From CAILZL01 sp035548495 (GTDB lineage: Bacteria > Pseudomonadota > Gammaproteobacteria > Steroidobacterales > Steroidobacteraceae), in assembly GCA_035548495.1 (NCBI GenBank), contig DASZSV010000041.1, positions 1-64,000 on the forward strand: a DNA stretch of 64,000 bases, read 5' to 3'. A program made the position numbers and the translations under genes. How positions within the stretch are numbered: the first letter of the stretch is position 1; the number at the start of each line of letters is the position of its first letter. The notes under the pieces were generated by a model. That model was not told the DNA's origin. It saw nothing but the letters and a program-made list of their open reading frames with translations, and did no database searches. Of the stretch, positions 43,792 through 52,582 are shown piece after piece.

Positions 43792-45555
43792 ATGCCCGCC
43801 GATGGCAACGGGAATGACTCAGTTGTACTTCCCGCAAGCACTGCTGCTTCTGACACCGCAACCCGCTGGAGTGTAGCGCTTGCTGCGGCTGCGCTCGCCG
43901 GTTGTTCGGGCGGCGGCAGTGATTCCGGATCGGGCCTGAGTTCCAGCGCCAGTTCGTCGTCATCGACCACCAATACCGGCATTGATGATACGCAGGCAGC
44001 GCGGTTTCTGCTGCAGGCACAATTCAGTGCCAGCGACAGCGACATCACTGCCGTTAAATCACAGGGCTATGCCAACTGGCTGAACAATCAGTTTGCACGG
44101 CCGCAGGGACAAACCGGCGTCGCGTGGCTGGACTCGCAGGGCTATAACGCCATCAAGTCCGATCAAAGTTATTTCTGGCCGCAATTCGGCGACTTCATGA
44201 TCTGGAACCAGTTACTCACTGCGCCGGATCAGTTGCGCAAGCGCATCGCGCTGGCGCTCTCGGAATGTTTCGTTGTTTCGCTCAGTCCCATCGATGGCTT
44301 CTGGCCTCCCTACATGATCGCCGCCTATTGGGATGTGTTGGTCAGCAATGCATTCGGCAATTTCCGCACCCTGCTGGAAAAAGTCACCTTGAATGCCGCA
44401 ATGGGTTTTTTTCTGAACACCCGGGGAAATCTCAAGGAAGACGCCGCCACCGGCCGGGAACCAGATGAAAATTACGCACGCGAAGTCATGCAGTTGTTCA
44501 CCATCGGGCTTTATGAGCTGAATCTGGACGGCACCAACAAGCTGAATGGCAACGGTGATCCCATTGAAACCTACAGCCAGTCGGACATCACCAATCTTGC
44601 CCATGTGTTCACGGGTTATGACTACGACTATTCACGTGTAACGTGGACGCCGGTGTCATGGGTGAACTATGCCATTCCGAGCAACGAGTTTGCGCTTGAT
44701 CCCATGGCGTTCAATGCGGCGAATCATTCGACTCTGGCCGTCACCTTTCTTGGCGCCACCATTCCCGCCAATACCAGCGGGCCCGATGCATTGCGCATGG
44801 CACTGGACACCTTGTTCAATCATCCCAATGCCGGTCCATTCTTTGCAAAGCAGATGATCCAGCGGCTGGTGACCAGCAATCCATCACCTGCCTATGTGCA
44901 ACGCGTGGCAACGGCATTCAACGACAACGGCGCCGGTGTGCGCGGCGATTTGAAGGCCGTATGGACCGCGATCCTCACCGACAGCGAAGCACGCGCAGCT
45001 CCCGATGCGGCAAATGCATTCTCCGGCAAGTTGCGCGAACCGATGTTGCGCCTGGTGCAATGGGCGCGCTTTGCTGAAGTGACTTCAAGCAATGGCAAGT
45101 ATGAAATTTATGATCTTTCGGCCGCTGACACCAATCTCGGTCAAAGTCCGTTGCGTTCGCCGTCGGTATTCAATTTCTTCAGGCCGGGTTACGTGCCACC
45201 CAATTCAGCGATAGGCAGCAATGGCCTGCGCGCACCGGAGTTCCAACTCGTCAACGAAACCACCATTGCGGGCTACGCCAATTTCATGCAGTGGATGACG
45301 CGCGGTGGTTACAACGATGTGCGGCCGACCTATTCATCATTGCTGCCACTGGCGCATGACCTGCCCACATTGCTCGCGCGGCTCAATCTGTATTTGACCG
45401 CCAACCAGTTGTCGGCATCCACCATTACCGGCATCCAGACTGCACTGGCGACACTGGGCGTCACTGCGTCCAGCAACACTGCGGACAAATCGTATCTGGT
45501 CTCCACTGCCTGCTATCTCATCCTGTGCAGTCCTGAATACCTGGTGCAGAAGTAA
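43792..45555 (+). CDS. DUF1800 lipoprotein
   Basis: The product is 587 residues from ATG 43792, which has GGAGG 4 nt upstream; ATG 43777 is the alternative. A lipobox-like ALAGCSGGG is followed by a Ser/Gly linker and a DUF1800 domain: AARFLLQAQFSASDSDI, WNQLLTAPDQLRKRIALALSE, PDENYAREVMQLFTIGLYEL, FFAKQMIQRLVTSNPSPAYV and the C-terminal CYLILCSPEYLVQK. The signal peptide is odd, since about 30 polar residues precede the hydrophobic stretch. The family has no firmly assigned biochemical role. It is paired with a DUF1501 gene 5 bp downstream. Confidence 0.9.
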   Translation: MPADGNGNDSVVLPASTAASDTATRWSVALAAAALAGCSGGGSDSGSGLSSSASSSSSTTNTGIDDTQAARFLLQAQFSASDSDITAVKSQGYANWLNNQFARPQGQTGVAWLDSQGYNAIKSDQSYFWPQFGDFMIWNQLLTAPDQLRKRIALALSECFVVSLSPIDGFWPPYMIAAYWDVLVSNAFGNFRTLLEKVTLNAAMGFFLNTRGNLKEDAATGREPDENYAREVMQLFTIGLYELNLDGTNKLNGNGDPIETYSQSDITNLAHVFTGYDYDYSRVTWTPVSWVNYAIPSNEFALDPMAFNAANHSTLAVTFLGATIPANTSGPDALRMALDTLFNHPNAGPFFAKQMIQRLVTSNPSPAYVQRVATAFNDNGAGVRGDLKAVWTAILTDSEARAAPDAANAFSGKLREPMLRLVQWARFAEVTSSNGKYEIYDLSAADTNLGQSPLRSPSVFNFFRPGYVPPNSAIGSNGLRAPEFQLVNETTIAGYANFMQWMTRGGYNDVRPTYSSLLPLAHDLPTLLARLNLYLTANQLSASTITGIQTALATLGVTASSNTADKSYLVSTACYLILCSPEYLVQK

Positions 45556-45560
45556 TCATC

Positions 45561-46988
45561 ATGTCCCACCTTCTACATAGCCACTGGTCGCGACGAATGC
45601 TGCTGAAACGTGCGGCACAACTGGGCATGGCCGGTGTTGCGACTCCATTGTTGTTGAATCTTGCGGCGATGGGTGAAGCAGCTGCATTTGACGCCACCGA
45701 TTACAAGGCGCTGGTATGTGTATTCCTGTATGGCGGCAGTGACTACGCCAACACCATCGTGCCGGTGGATCTCACCAACTATGATTTGTACAGCGCCATC
45801 CGCGGTGGCGGCGCAGGCCGGACGCGCGGCGGCATTGCGTTTGGACACGACGAATTGACAGCGACTGCATTAACCCCGAAAAACGGACAAGTTTTAACCG
45901 ACAACATCGAGTATGCCCTTGCGCCACCGCTGGCGCCCCTCAAGACCTTGTTTGATGCAGGTAAACTGGCCATTCAATTGAATGTGGGACCATTGATCGT
46001 TCCCACTTCGTTGTCGCAATATCAAGCCGCCTCCGTGCCGTTGCCGCCAAAGTTGTTCTCGCACAACGATCAGCAATCGGTATGGCAATCCTCCGGTGCC
46101 GAAGGCGCCACCACCGGATGGGGTGGCCGCATGGGCGATCTCGCGCTGTCCAGTAACGGTACTCACTCGTTGTTGACCTGCATCTCTGCCACAGGTAATG
46201 CCGTCTTTGTTGCAGGCCGCGATGCGTTGCAGTACCAGATCAGCACCAGTGGCGCCATCAAGATCAACGCCCTGGACATGCAATCCTCTTCCGCTGAAGC
46301 ACCGGCGGTGCGCACTGCACTGGGATCGATGATGACGCAAAGCAGCCAGCATGCCTTTGAAGACGAATACGCTGCGGTAACGCGACGCTCAATCGAACTG
46401 GAAGGCATTGTCAATAGCGCGCTGGCAGATGTGATGTCCATTACTGCCTTTGACACTGCAAGCACCACCAACCCGCTGGTCAGCCAGCTGAAAATTGTCG
46501 CGCGACTGATCGGCGCAAACCAGGTGCTCGGTGTCAAGCGCCAGGTGTTTGTCGTGTCGCTTGGCGGTTTTGATACGCATGACAGCCTGATGGAAACCCA
46601 TCCCGTCCTGTTGGGCAAAGTCGCAGAAGCATTGAGTGCGTTTTATCAGGCTACCGTTGAGCTGGGCGTTGACAACAAGGTCACCGCGTTTACGGCCTCC
46701 GATTTCGGCCGCACTTTCACACCCAACAGCGATGGTTCTGATCATGGCTGGGGCAGTCATCACTTTGTGCTGGGTGGCGCAGTCAACGGCGGTCGCTACT
46801 ATGGCGTGGCGCCTCACGTTTCGGTGCAAACCGATGATCAGGTGGGACAGGGGCGGCTGCTTCCCGGCACGTCAGTGGATCAATTCGCCGCCACACTGGC
46901 GCACTGGTTTGGTGTCAGCGACAGTGAACTTGCGTCGGTGTTGCCCAACATCGGAAATTTTTCGAACATCAATCTGGGCTTTGTTTGA
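45561..46988 (+). CDS. DUF1501 protein with Tat signal
   Basis: The product is 475 residues. The N-terminus WSRRMLLKRAAQLGMAG is a twin-arginine signal, so it is exported folded. The DUF1501 domain, related to the alkaline-phosphatase/sulfatase superfamily, shows CVFLYGGSDYANTIVP, VSLGGFDTHDSLMETH, ASDFGRTFTPNSDGSDHGWG with SHHFVLGG, and a C-terminal TLAHWFGVSDSEL. The Asp/His cluster could bind metal. DUF1800 and DUF1501 genes occur as a pair in many bacteria, suggesting a joint extracytoplasmic function; the substrate is unknown. Confidence 0.92.
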   Translation: MSHLLHSHWSRRMLLKRAAQLGMAGVATPLLLNLAAMGEAAAFDATDYKALVCVFLYGGSDYANTIVPVDLTNYDLYSAIRGGGAGRTRGGIAFGHDELTATALTPKNGQVLTDNIEYALAPPLAPLKTLFDAGKLAIQLNVGPLIVPTSLSQYQAASVPLPPKLFSHNDQQSVWQSSGAEGATTGWGGRMGDLALSSNGTHSLLTCISATGNAVFVAGRDALQYQISTSGAIKINALDMQSSSAEAPAVRTALGSMMTQSSQHAFEDEYAAVTRRSIELEGIVNSALADVMSITAFDTASTTNPLVSQLKIVARLIGANQVLGVKRQVFVVSLGGFDTHDSLMETHPVLLGKVAEALSAFYQATVELGVDNKVTAFTASDFGRTFTPNSDGSDHGWGSHHFVLGGAVNGGRYYGVAPHVSVQTDDQVGQGRLLPGTSVDQFAATLAHWFGVSDSELASVLPNIGNFSNINLGFV

Positions 46989-47116
46989 GCCACTCCGTAA
47001 CTTTACTTACACTCCCGAACGCGATCCTTGCCGAATATTTGCAATCGCTGTTGAATGACGGATGACAACTGTTAATATTTGCGCTTCTTGCTGCATGATC
47101 ACTTTGAGGTGTGCCC

Positions 47117-47458
47117 GTGGGTAGAGATTACGATCCGGTACCAGGACAGTGGTACGAAGATCTGGAAGACGAAGTGGTGTTCCAGGTTTTGTCCGTGGAT
47201 CCGGATGAGGAATTGATCCAGATTCAATACGAGGATGGCGAGATCGAGGAATTCGATCTGGACACGTGGCATGAACTCGACCTTGACCAGGTGGACGAAC
47301 CCGAAGGCTGGTCAGGATCAGAGGACGAAGAAGAGGAAGACGAGGACTGGGAGGAAGACGAAGAAGAAGAAGAAGAAGACGAAGATGACTGGGAAGACGA
47401 CGAGGATGACGACTGGGATGAAGATGACGATGATGACTACGATGATCGCGATGCCTGA
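47117..47458 (+). CDS. Extremely acidic small protein (DUF6763-like)
   Basis: The product is about 113 residues from GTG 47117, chosen because GAGG lies 7 nt upstream; GTG 47111 is too close to it. The N-terminal ~55 residues (PVPGQWYEDLEDEVVFQVL and IQIQYEDGEIEEFDLDTWHE) form a small beta domain that I match to DUF6763. The last ~55 residues are almost only Asp and Glu with a few Trp and Tyr. It has no signal peptide and is probably cytoplasmic, perhaps a nucleic-acid mimic or a partner for a basic protein. The tail is longer than I recall for the family. Confidence 0.85.
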   Translation: MGRDYDPVPGQWYEDLEDEVVFQVLSVDPDEELIQIQYEDGEIEEFDLDTWHELDLDQVDEPEGWSGSEDEEEEDEDWEEDEEEEEEDEDDWEDDEDDDWDEDDDDDYDDRDA

Positions 47459-47501
47459 TCGCTGATCCATCGTCTTCGATTGTCCGCTAACCGCATTCAT
47501 G

Positions 47502-47533
47502 ACGCCGGCCTGCATGGGCCGGCGTTTCGCTTT
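47502..47533 (+). terminator. Rho-independent terminator
   Basis: A perfect 9-bp GC-rich stem ACGCCGGCC/GGCCGGCGT (47502-47510 with 47517-47525) is followed by a modest T-rich run. It ends the acidic-protein transcript. Confidence 0.75.
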
Positions 47534-47622
47534 ATGACCCGAATTTAAGACTTGAATCGCAGGCGATCGCCCGCATACTGCCCGTGCCACCGGGCATATC
47601 CCGACTTACGGTGTTATCACTC

Positions 47623-48501
47623 ATGAAACGCATCTTCCTGTTTATTGTCACCAACCTTGCCATTGTTTTTGTTCTCAACATTGTGCTGCACCTGCTGGGT
47701 GTAGACCGCATTCAGACCGCCAATGGCGGACTGGACATCAACGCACTGCTGATCTTTTCTGCCGTCTTTGGTTTTGCTGGTTCGTTCATTTCGCTCGCCA
47801 TTTCCAAGTGGATGGCCAAGTATTCGATGGGCGTGCAGGTCATTACCCAACCCGGCACGGCCAGGGAAGTCTGGCTGGTGCAAACCGTGCAGCGTTTTGC
47901 GCGTGAAGCCGGCATCGGCATGCCGGAAGTGGGTGTGTTTGATTCACCTGAAATGAATGCCTTCGCCACCGGTGCGCGACGCGACAATGCACTGGTCGCC
48001 GTCAGCACCGGCCTGCTCAATGGCATGACGCAGGATGAAGCCGAAGCCGTGATCGGTCACGAAATCACCCACGTTGCCAATGGCGACATGGTCACATTGA
48101 CCTTGATTCAAGGCGTGGTGAATACCTTTGTCATCTTCCTGTCGCGCGTGATTGGTTACATCGTTGATCGTGTCATTCTCAAGAATGACCGCGACGATAC
48201 CGGCATCGGTTACTTTGCCACCGTCATCGTCAGTCAATTACTGCTTGGCATTCTCGCCAGCATGATCGTCATGTGGTTCTCGCGCCAGCGCGAATTCCGT
48301 GCCGATGCCGGTGGCGCCAGGCTTTCCGGCCGCGACAACATGATTCATGCACTGGAGCGCCTGCAGATTCGGCACGATCAAAACACCATGCCGGAAAGCA
48401 TGGCTGCATTCGGCATTGCCAGCGGCAAAAGCATGATGCGTCTGTTCATGTCGCATCCGCCGCTTGAAGAACGCATCGCCGCATTGCGTAACGCCGCATG
48501 A
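47623..48501 (+). CDS. htpX: Membrane zinc metalloprotease HtpX
   Basis: The product is 292 residues from ATG 47623. Two N-terminal membrane helices (FLFIVTNLAIVFVLNIVLHL and ALLIFSAVFGFAGSFISLAI) precede the catalytic HEITH (AVIGHEITHVANGDM). Two further helices and the third ligand region FSRQREFRADAGGA follow. HtpX degrades misfolded inner-membrane proteins in concert with FtsH. The gene has a strong terminator directly after it. Confidence 0.97.
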   Translation: MKRIFLFIVTNLAIVFVLNIVLHLLGVDRIQTANGGLDINALLIFSAVFGFAGSFISLAISKWMAKYSMGVQVITQPGTAREVWLVQTVQRFAREAGIGMPEVGVFDSPEMNAFATGARRDNALVAVSTGLLNGMTQDEAEAVIGHEITHVANGDMVTLTLIQGVVNTFVIFLSRVIGYIVDRVILKNDRDDTGIGYFATVIVSQLLLGILASMIVMWFSRQREFRADAGGARLSGRDNMIHALERLQIRHDQNTMPESMAAFGIASGKSMMRLFMSHPPLEERIAALRNAA

Positions 48502-48562
48502 TAATCAAGCACAGGTCATTGCTCTTGTCATTGCGATTGCTGATTTCCGTTCCGTTTGTATC

Positions 48563-48593
48563 AAGGGGTGACATGATCACCCCTTTTTGTTTT
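48563..48593 (+). terminator. Rho-independent terminator after htpX
   Basis: A perfect 9-bp stem AAGGGGTGA/TCACCCCTT (48563-48571 with 48577-48585), 5-nt loop, then TTTTTGTTTT. The photolyase start codon lies only 2 bp beyond. Confidence 0.9.
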
Positions 48594-48595
48594 GC

Positions 48596-50053
48596 ATGCT
48601 GAATACTCATCGCGTTGCACTTTGCTGGTTCCGTCGTGATCTGCGGCTGGCAGACAATCCTGCACTGAGTCACGCAATACAACACGCCGAACATGTCATC
48701 CCCGTTTATATTCATGCACCGCAGGAAGAAGCGCCGTGGCCGCCGGGCGCAGCCAGCCGCTGGTGGTTGCACCATGGTTTGCACAGTCTGAATGATTCAC
48801 TGGTTCAGCTTGGCAACCGGTTGATCATCCGCCGCGGCGATACACTGGCTGTTCTGCAGTCACTCATTGCGGAAACCGGCGCCACATTGGTGACCTGGAA
48901 TCGTCTGTATGAACCGGCATGCATTGCACGCGATACCGCTGTCAAAAAAGCATTGCGTGAATCAGGTGTGGAAGTTCACAGCGACAACAGCGCATTGTTG
49001 TTTGAACCGTGGACAATTCATACCAAACAGCACACACCATTCAAGGTGTTCACGCCATTCTGGAAAACATGCCGGTTGCAACTCGCGCAGCAGCCCGCAC
49101 CACTGCCCGCACCCACGCATCTTGCAGCACCTCATCCATCAATCAATTCGTTGCAACTTGATGAACTTGCATTGCTGCCAACCATTCGCTGGGATAATGG
49201 CATTGCACAACGCTGGCAGGCAGGGGAATCGCATGCGTTGCAAACACTGCAACACTTTATTGATGAATGCGTTCATGCATATGCAACGCAACGCGATCAA
49301 CCCGCAGTGAGCGGCACTTCTTCTCTGTCGCCACACCTGCACTTTGGAGAGATAAGCCCGCGTCAAATACTGGCCGCCATCAACCTGCATCACTTGAATG
49401 ACGCAACATCACAAGGCGCAGAGGTGTACATCAAGGAATTGGGCTGGCGCGAATTTGCATATCACCTTCTTTATCATTTTCCGCATACCACTATCAAACC
49501 GCTGGATGTTCGCTTTGAAAAATTTCCGTGGCAAAAGAATGAGCACTTACTGAAAGCCTGGCAAAAAGGCGTGACCGGCATTCCACTGGTGGATGCCGGC
49601 ATGCGCGAGTTATGGCACACCGGCTGGATGCACAATCGCGTACGCATGATCGTCGCGTCATTTCTCTGCAAGAATCTGCAAATAAACTGGGTTGAAGGTG
49701 CGCGCTGGTTCTGGGACACACTGGTGGATGCGGATCTGGCGAGCAACACATTGGGTTGGCAATGGACTGCCGGTTGCGGTGCCGATGCTGCGCCGTACTT
49801 CCGCATCTTCAATCCGGTATTGCAGGCGGAACGATTTGATCCCGATGCAATGTACATCCGCAAATGGATACCGGAATTGAATGCATTGCCCAATCGCTGG
49901 ATCACCGCACCATGGGCAGCGCCTGACAAAGAATTAACCCGGGCAGGCATTAAACTTGGACAACACTATCCGGAACCCATTGTGGATTTGAATGCCAGCC
50001 GTGAACATGCGCTGCGTGCTTATTCACAACTCAAGTCAGAAACGACACAATAG
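48596..50053 (+). CDS. phrB: Deoxyribodipyrimidine photolyase (class I CPD photolyase)
   Basis: The product is 485 residues from ATG 48596. The N-terminal antenna domain begins VALCWFRRDLRLADNPALS. The FAD domain has ELGWREFAYHLLYHFP, GMRELWHTGWMHNRVRMIVASF, WQWTAGCGADAAPYFRIFNP and YIRKWIPEL. It repairs cyclobutane pyrimidine dimers with light. No Shine-Dalgarno is visible: the T-tract of the htpX terminator abuts the start, so expression must rely on readthrough or a leaderless message. Confidence 0.96.
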   Translation: MLNTHRVALCWFRRDLRLADNPALSHAIQHAEHVIPVYIHAPQEEAPWPPGAASRWWLHHGLHSLNDSLVQLGNRLIIRRGDTLAVLQSLIAETGATLVTWNRLYEPACIARDTAVKKALRESGVEVHSDNSALLFEPWTIHTKQHTPFKVFTPFWKTCRLQLAQQPAPLPAPTHLAAPHPSINSLQLDELALLPTIRWDNGIAQRWQAGESHALQTLQHFIDECVHAYATQRDQPAVSGTSSLSPHLHFGEISPRQILAAINLHHLNDATSQGAEVYIKELGWREFAYHLLYHFPHTTIKPLDVRFEKFPWQKNEHLLKAWQKGVTGIPLVDAGMRELWHTGWMHNRVRMIVASFLCKNLQINWVEGARWFWDTLVDADLASNTLGWQWTAGCGADAAPYFRIFNPVLQAERFDPDAMYIRKWIPELNALPNRWITAPWAAPDKELTRAGIKLGQHYPEPIVDLNASREHALRAYSQLKSETTQ

Positions 50054-50089
50054 CGTGCGCCCTGCACATCAGACATTTCTGGAGATCAC

Positions 50090-50791
50090 ATGTCCGCTTC
50101 ACGTGCCAGTCAACTGTTTCGCGAATATCGCGGTTTGATACTGTTCATCGGCTTGATGCTGATTTTCCGCTCCGCCTGTGCTGACTGGATGACCGTACCC
50201 ACGGGCTCGATGAATCCGACCATCGTCGAAGGCGACCGCATTTTCGTGAACAAGCATGCCTATGGCTGGCGCATTCCATTTACCTTTACACGCATCACCA
50301 ACGGTGCCGATCCGAAACGTGGCGAGATTGCTGTCTTCTATTCGCCTTTAGCTACCAACGGTATCCCGCTGGTGAAACGCGTGATTGGCGTGCCCGGCGA
50401 TACCGTGGAAATGCGCGATGAAGTGCTCTACATCAACGGACAACCGCAACACTATGAACGCGATACGCATTCACATGACTTGCTGAATACAACAGCACGA
50501 CTGGACCATGTGTTCTACACCGAGGAACTCGCCACACCCCACAATGCCGTGGATCACAGCGTGATGTTCCTGCCCGATCGCATGGCCATGCGCAACTTTG
50601 GTCCGGTCAATGTCACAGCGGGCCATTACCTGATGCTGGGTGACAATCGCGATAACAGTGGTGATTCGCGTTACATTGGCCTGGTGCCGCGCAGGAACTT
50701 TGTCGGCCGTGCGAGCGAAGTGGTCGTGTCACTCAATCCTGAAAAATGGTATCTGCCACGCATTGACCGTATATGGGTACCGTTGATTTGA
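50090..50791 (+). CDS. lepB: Signal peptidase I
   Basis: The 233-residue protein has one N-terminal membrane helix (LILFIGLMLIF), the nucleophile Ser40 in VPTGSMNPT, the general-base Lys96 in LVKRVIGVPGD, and the box GDNRDNSGDSRYIG. It cleaves Sec and Tat signal peptides at the periplasmic face. It is compact compared with E. coli LepB and has a single anchor. Its last 58 bases plus the stop are repeated at 53037-53101, downstream of an accessory segment. It is not next to lepA, so it may be a second signal peptidase. Confidence 0.94.
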   Translation: MSASRASQLFREYRGLILFIGLMLIFRSACADWMTVPTGSMNPTIVEGDRIFVNKHAYGWRIPFTFTRITNGADPKRGEIAVFYSPLATNGIPLVKRVIGVPGDTVEMRDEVLYINGQPQHYERDTHSHDLLNTTARLDHVFYTEELATPHNAVDHSVMFLPDRMAMRNFGPVNVTAGHYLMLGDNRDNSGDSRYIGLVPRRNFVGRASEVVVSLNPEKWYLPRIDRIWVPLI

Positions 50792-50798
50792 ACGATCA
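50734..50798 (+). repeat. 65-bp direct repeat, left copy (lepB 3' end)
   Basis: The repeat comprises the last codons and stop of lepB plus 7 bp. It matches 53037-53101 at 64 of 65 positions (difference at 50758 versus 53061). The two copies flank the accessory segment. Confidence 0.95.
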
Positions 50799-50992
50799 GG
50801 TTAAACGCTGAACAAGGATCGTTTTCTCATTCCTTTTAACTCAGGAATCCAGCCGAATCACCATCTTGGCGGAAGCGCGTTTTTGCCGAGATGCGGTGCG
50901 CCGCGCCTACGTCACTCAGTTCGATACCTCTGCGCAATTCGCCTGATCTCATTGAGCTCATCAACCTGTCTCGAGGTAGAAGATAGAAAGAG

Positions 50993-52150
50993 CTATGCTA
51001 CTTGCCTGTACATCTGCCGTGCTATTTGCACGCCCTTGCCCCATCTACGTTTGAAACGTTTGGCAAAGGCAGTGATGTTATCCGGCGCACCAGCGCAGTG
51101 GGCATAGCGCTCGTGAAAATGCTGCACTTGATCCATGAACTGCTCTGGATCGATATTGAATCGTTTCAGGATGGGTTTCAGTTCGGATGAAATGTGCCCG
51201 GCCTTGTCTTCTCTGATCAATCTGCCGGTTGTGTCCACTAAAGTGAAGTAGTCTTGTTGCGTGATCGGCAATGCATCGTGAATGGCATTGCGGTGCGCTT
51301 GATGCTGACGCTCAGAAATACCTTCCCTCTCCCCTACGAGGGAGAGGGATTGAGGGTGAGGGGGCTCTTTTTTATTGATCGGCGATTTAAACTTCATCAA
51401 CTTCGCTTCAGGCTGATCATTCAGTTCCAACTCGGCCTTGAGCTGTCGCTGCTTCTTGACCCTTGAAATCAAGGTCTTTTCATCCTTGCTGGGATGAGTC
51501 AACCGTTTAGCATGATCAAATAAATGCTGCTGCACGGAGGTAAAATCCGAAGTCACCAGATCATTGGTGATGCCGGCACGAACCGGATTCAAATCTACAT
51601 AAGCCATGCAAGTAAGTAACGCTGCTTCATCCAGCGAGGCTTGGCTCTTGTACCGCCCTTCCCAGAATCGGCCTTTGAGATTTTCTTCGTCATTAGCCAT
51701 GCGGGCTATAGTTTCATTCACGCCGCGCATGAACCAGTCAATGCCATACAGGCGTTCGCGCCATTTCTCGATCAGCTCATCCACTGCCACTTGTTGCGCA
51801 TCACTCATCGTCTCCGGATGCGCCAGCCATTGATCCACCAGCGGATGACCGTTATAGATTTGCTGCCAACGCTCAGCGACTTCCTTCGTGCTCCAACCCA
51901 GCGCTCGTTCTTTGTCTACATGCAACACCACATGGTAATGATTGCTCATCACCGCATAGGCACAGATATCAATGGCATACACATACGACAAGAATCGCAA
52001 TCTTGAGACCAGCCATTGTTTGCGATGATCGTAGTTGGTTCCACTCTGCTTATCCTTCCCGCACAACCATGCGCGACGCACGCACCGCACATAGCAGTGA
52101 TAAAACGAGGTACTGCCCAGATGGATTTGGCGTTTACGAGCGATGGTCAT
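50993..52150 (-). CDS. REP-associated tyrosine transposase (RAYT, IS200/IS605-like Y1 domain)
   Basis: The product is 385 residues from ATG 52150; the frame continues ten codons further. The HUH motif is seen as YAVMSNHYHVVLHVD and the catalytic Tyr region as LLTCMAYVDLNPVRAG. The N-terminus (IHLGSTSFYHCYVRCVRRAW and LCGKD) and C-terminal extension are typical of the larger RAYTs. In other bacteria these enzymes handle REP palindromes. Strikingly, a dispersed repeat of the CCCTCACCC family is embedded in frame at 51321-51364, encoding PPHPQSLSLVGEREG. The gene appears intact. Confidence 0.88.
   Translation of the reverse strand: MTIARKRQIHLGSTSFYHCYVRCVRRAWLCGKDKQSGTNYDHRKQWLVSRLRFLSYVYAIDICAYAVMSNHYHVVLHVDKERALGWSTKEVAERWQQIYNGHPLVDQWLAHPETMSDAQQVAVDELIEKWRERLYGIDWFMRGVNETIARMANDEENLKGRFWEGRYKSQASLDEAALLTCMAYVDLNPVRAGITNDLVTSDFTSVQQHLFDHAKRLTHPSKDEKTLISRVKKQRQLKAELELNDQPEAKLMKFKSPINKKEPPHPQSLSLVGEREGISERQHQAHRNAIHDALPITQQDYFTLVDTTGRLIREDKAGHISSELKPILKRFNIDPEQFMDQVQHFHERYAHCAGAPDNITAFAKRFKRRWGKGVQIARQMYRQVA
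51321..51364 (-). repeat. Dispersed CCCTCACCC-type repeat inside the RAYT gene
   Basis: On the coding strand it reads CCCTCACCCTCAATCCCTCT, then CCCTCGTAGGGGAGAGGG. It belongs to the same family as the pair at 18849-18966. It keeps the reading frame open. Confidence 0.8.
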
Positions 52151-52272
52151 GGTGGCGGAGGACAAATTTAAAAATGGCAAAAGTTAAGTTTGTGGATGTC
52201 CTTTATATTTCTTTTATTATTTCTTTTATAATTAATATAAGGCTTTACGAAAACCAGCTTTTTCAAGGGCAA

Positions 52273-52557
52273 CTACTTATTGTTTGGAGATTTTAAAAAA
52301 ATAACAACTTCCCCCATTCTATAGTCTATTGCACTATGCTGGTGATTAAACTCAACATTATCAGGAAACTCAAACGTATTCTCCAAGAGTTCAAAATCAA
52401 TCGGCTGTTTTAATTCGCACGTATATCCTGTTTGATCCACTGACCAACGATTTACATCAGCCAGTTGATTGCCATTTGCCAACAGCAAGTCTACAACCGG
52501 GTCAAACATGTGATACGCAGCCAATCCCCGAGTTTTTTGCAGCAGTTGCTTACTCAT
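52273..52557 (-). CDS. Small protein of unknown function, accessory segment
   Basis: The 94-residue protein starts MSKQLLQKTRGLAAYHMFDP with AAGG 7 nt before the ATG, so it looks translated. It is acidic, soluble and without signal peptide or membrane segment, ending VVIFLKSPNNK. Base composition is lower in GC than the surroundings. I do not recognise the family. The size, acidity and location in a variable segment would suit an immunity-type protein, but that is only a guess. Confidence 0.6.
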   Translation of the reverse strand: MSKQLLQKTRGLAAYHMFDPVVDLLLANGNQLADVNRWSVDQTGYTCELKQPIDFELLENTFEFPDNVEFNHQHSAIDYRMGEVVIFLKSPNNK

Positions 52558-52582
52558 ATCATTACCTTAATAAGGACGAGCA

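Noticed and set aside
50803..50992. Possible decayed gene between lepB and the RAYT
   Set aside because: Short minus-strand frames give no convincing family match. I describe it only as flank of the accessory segment.
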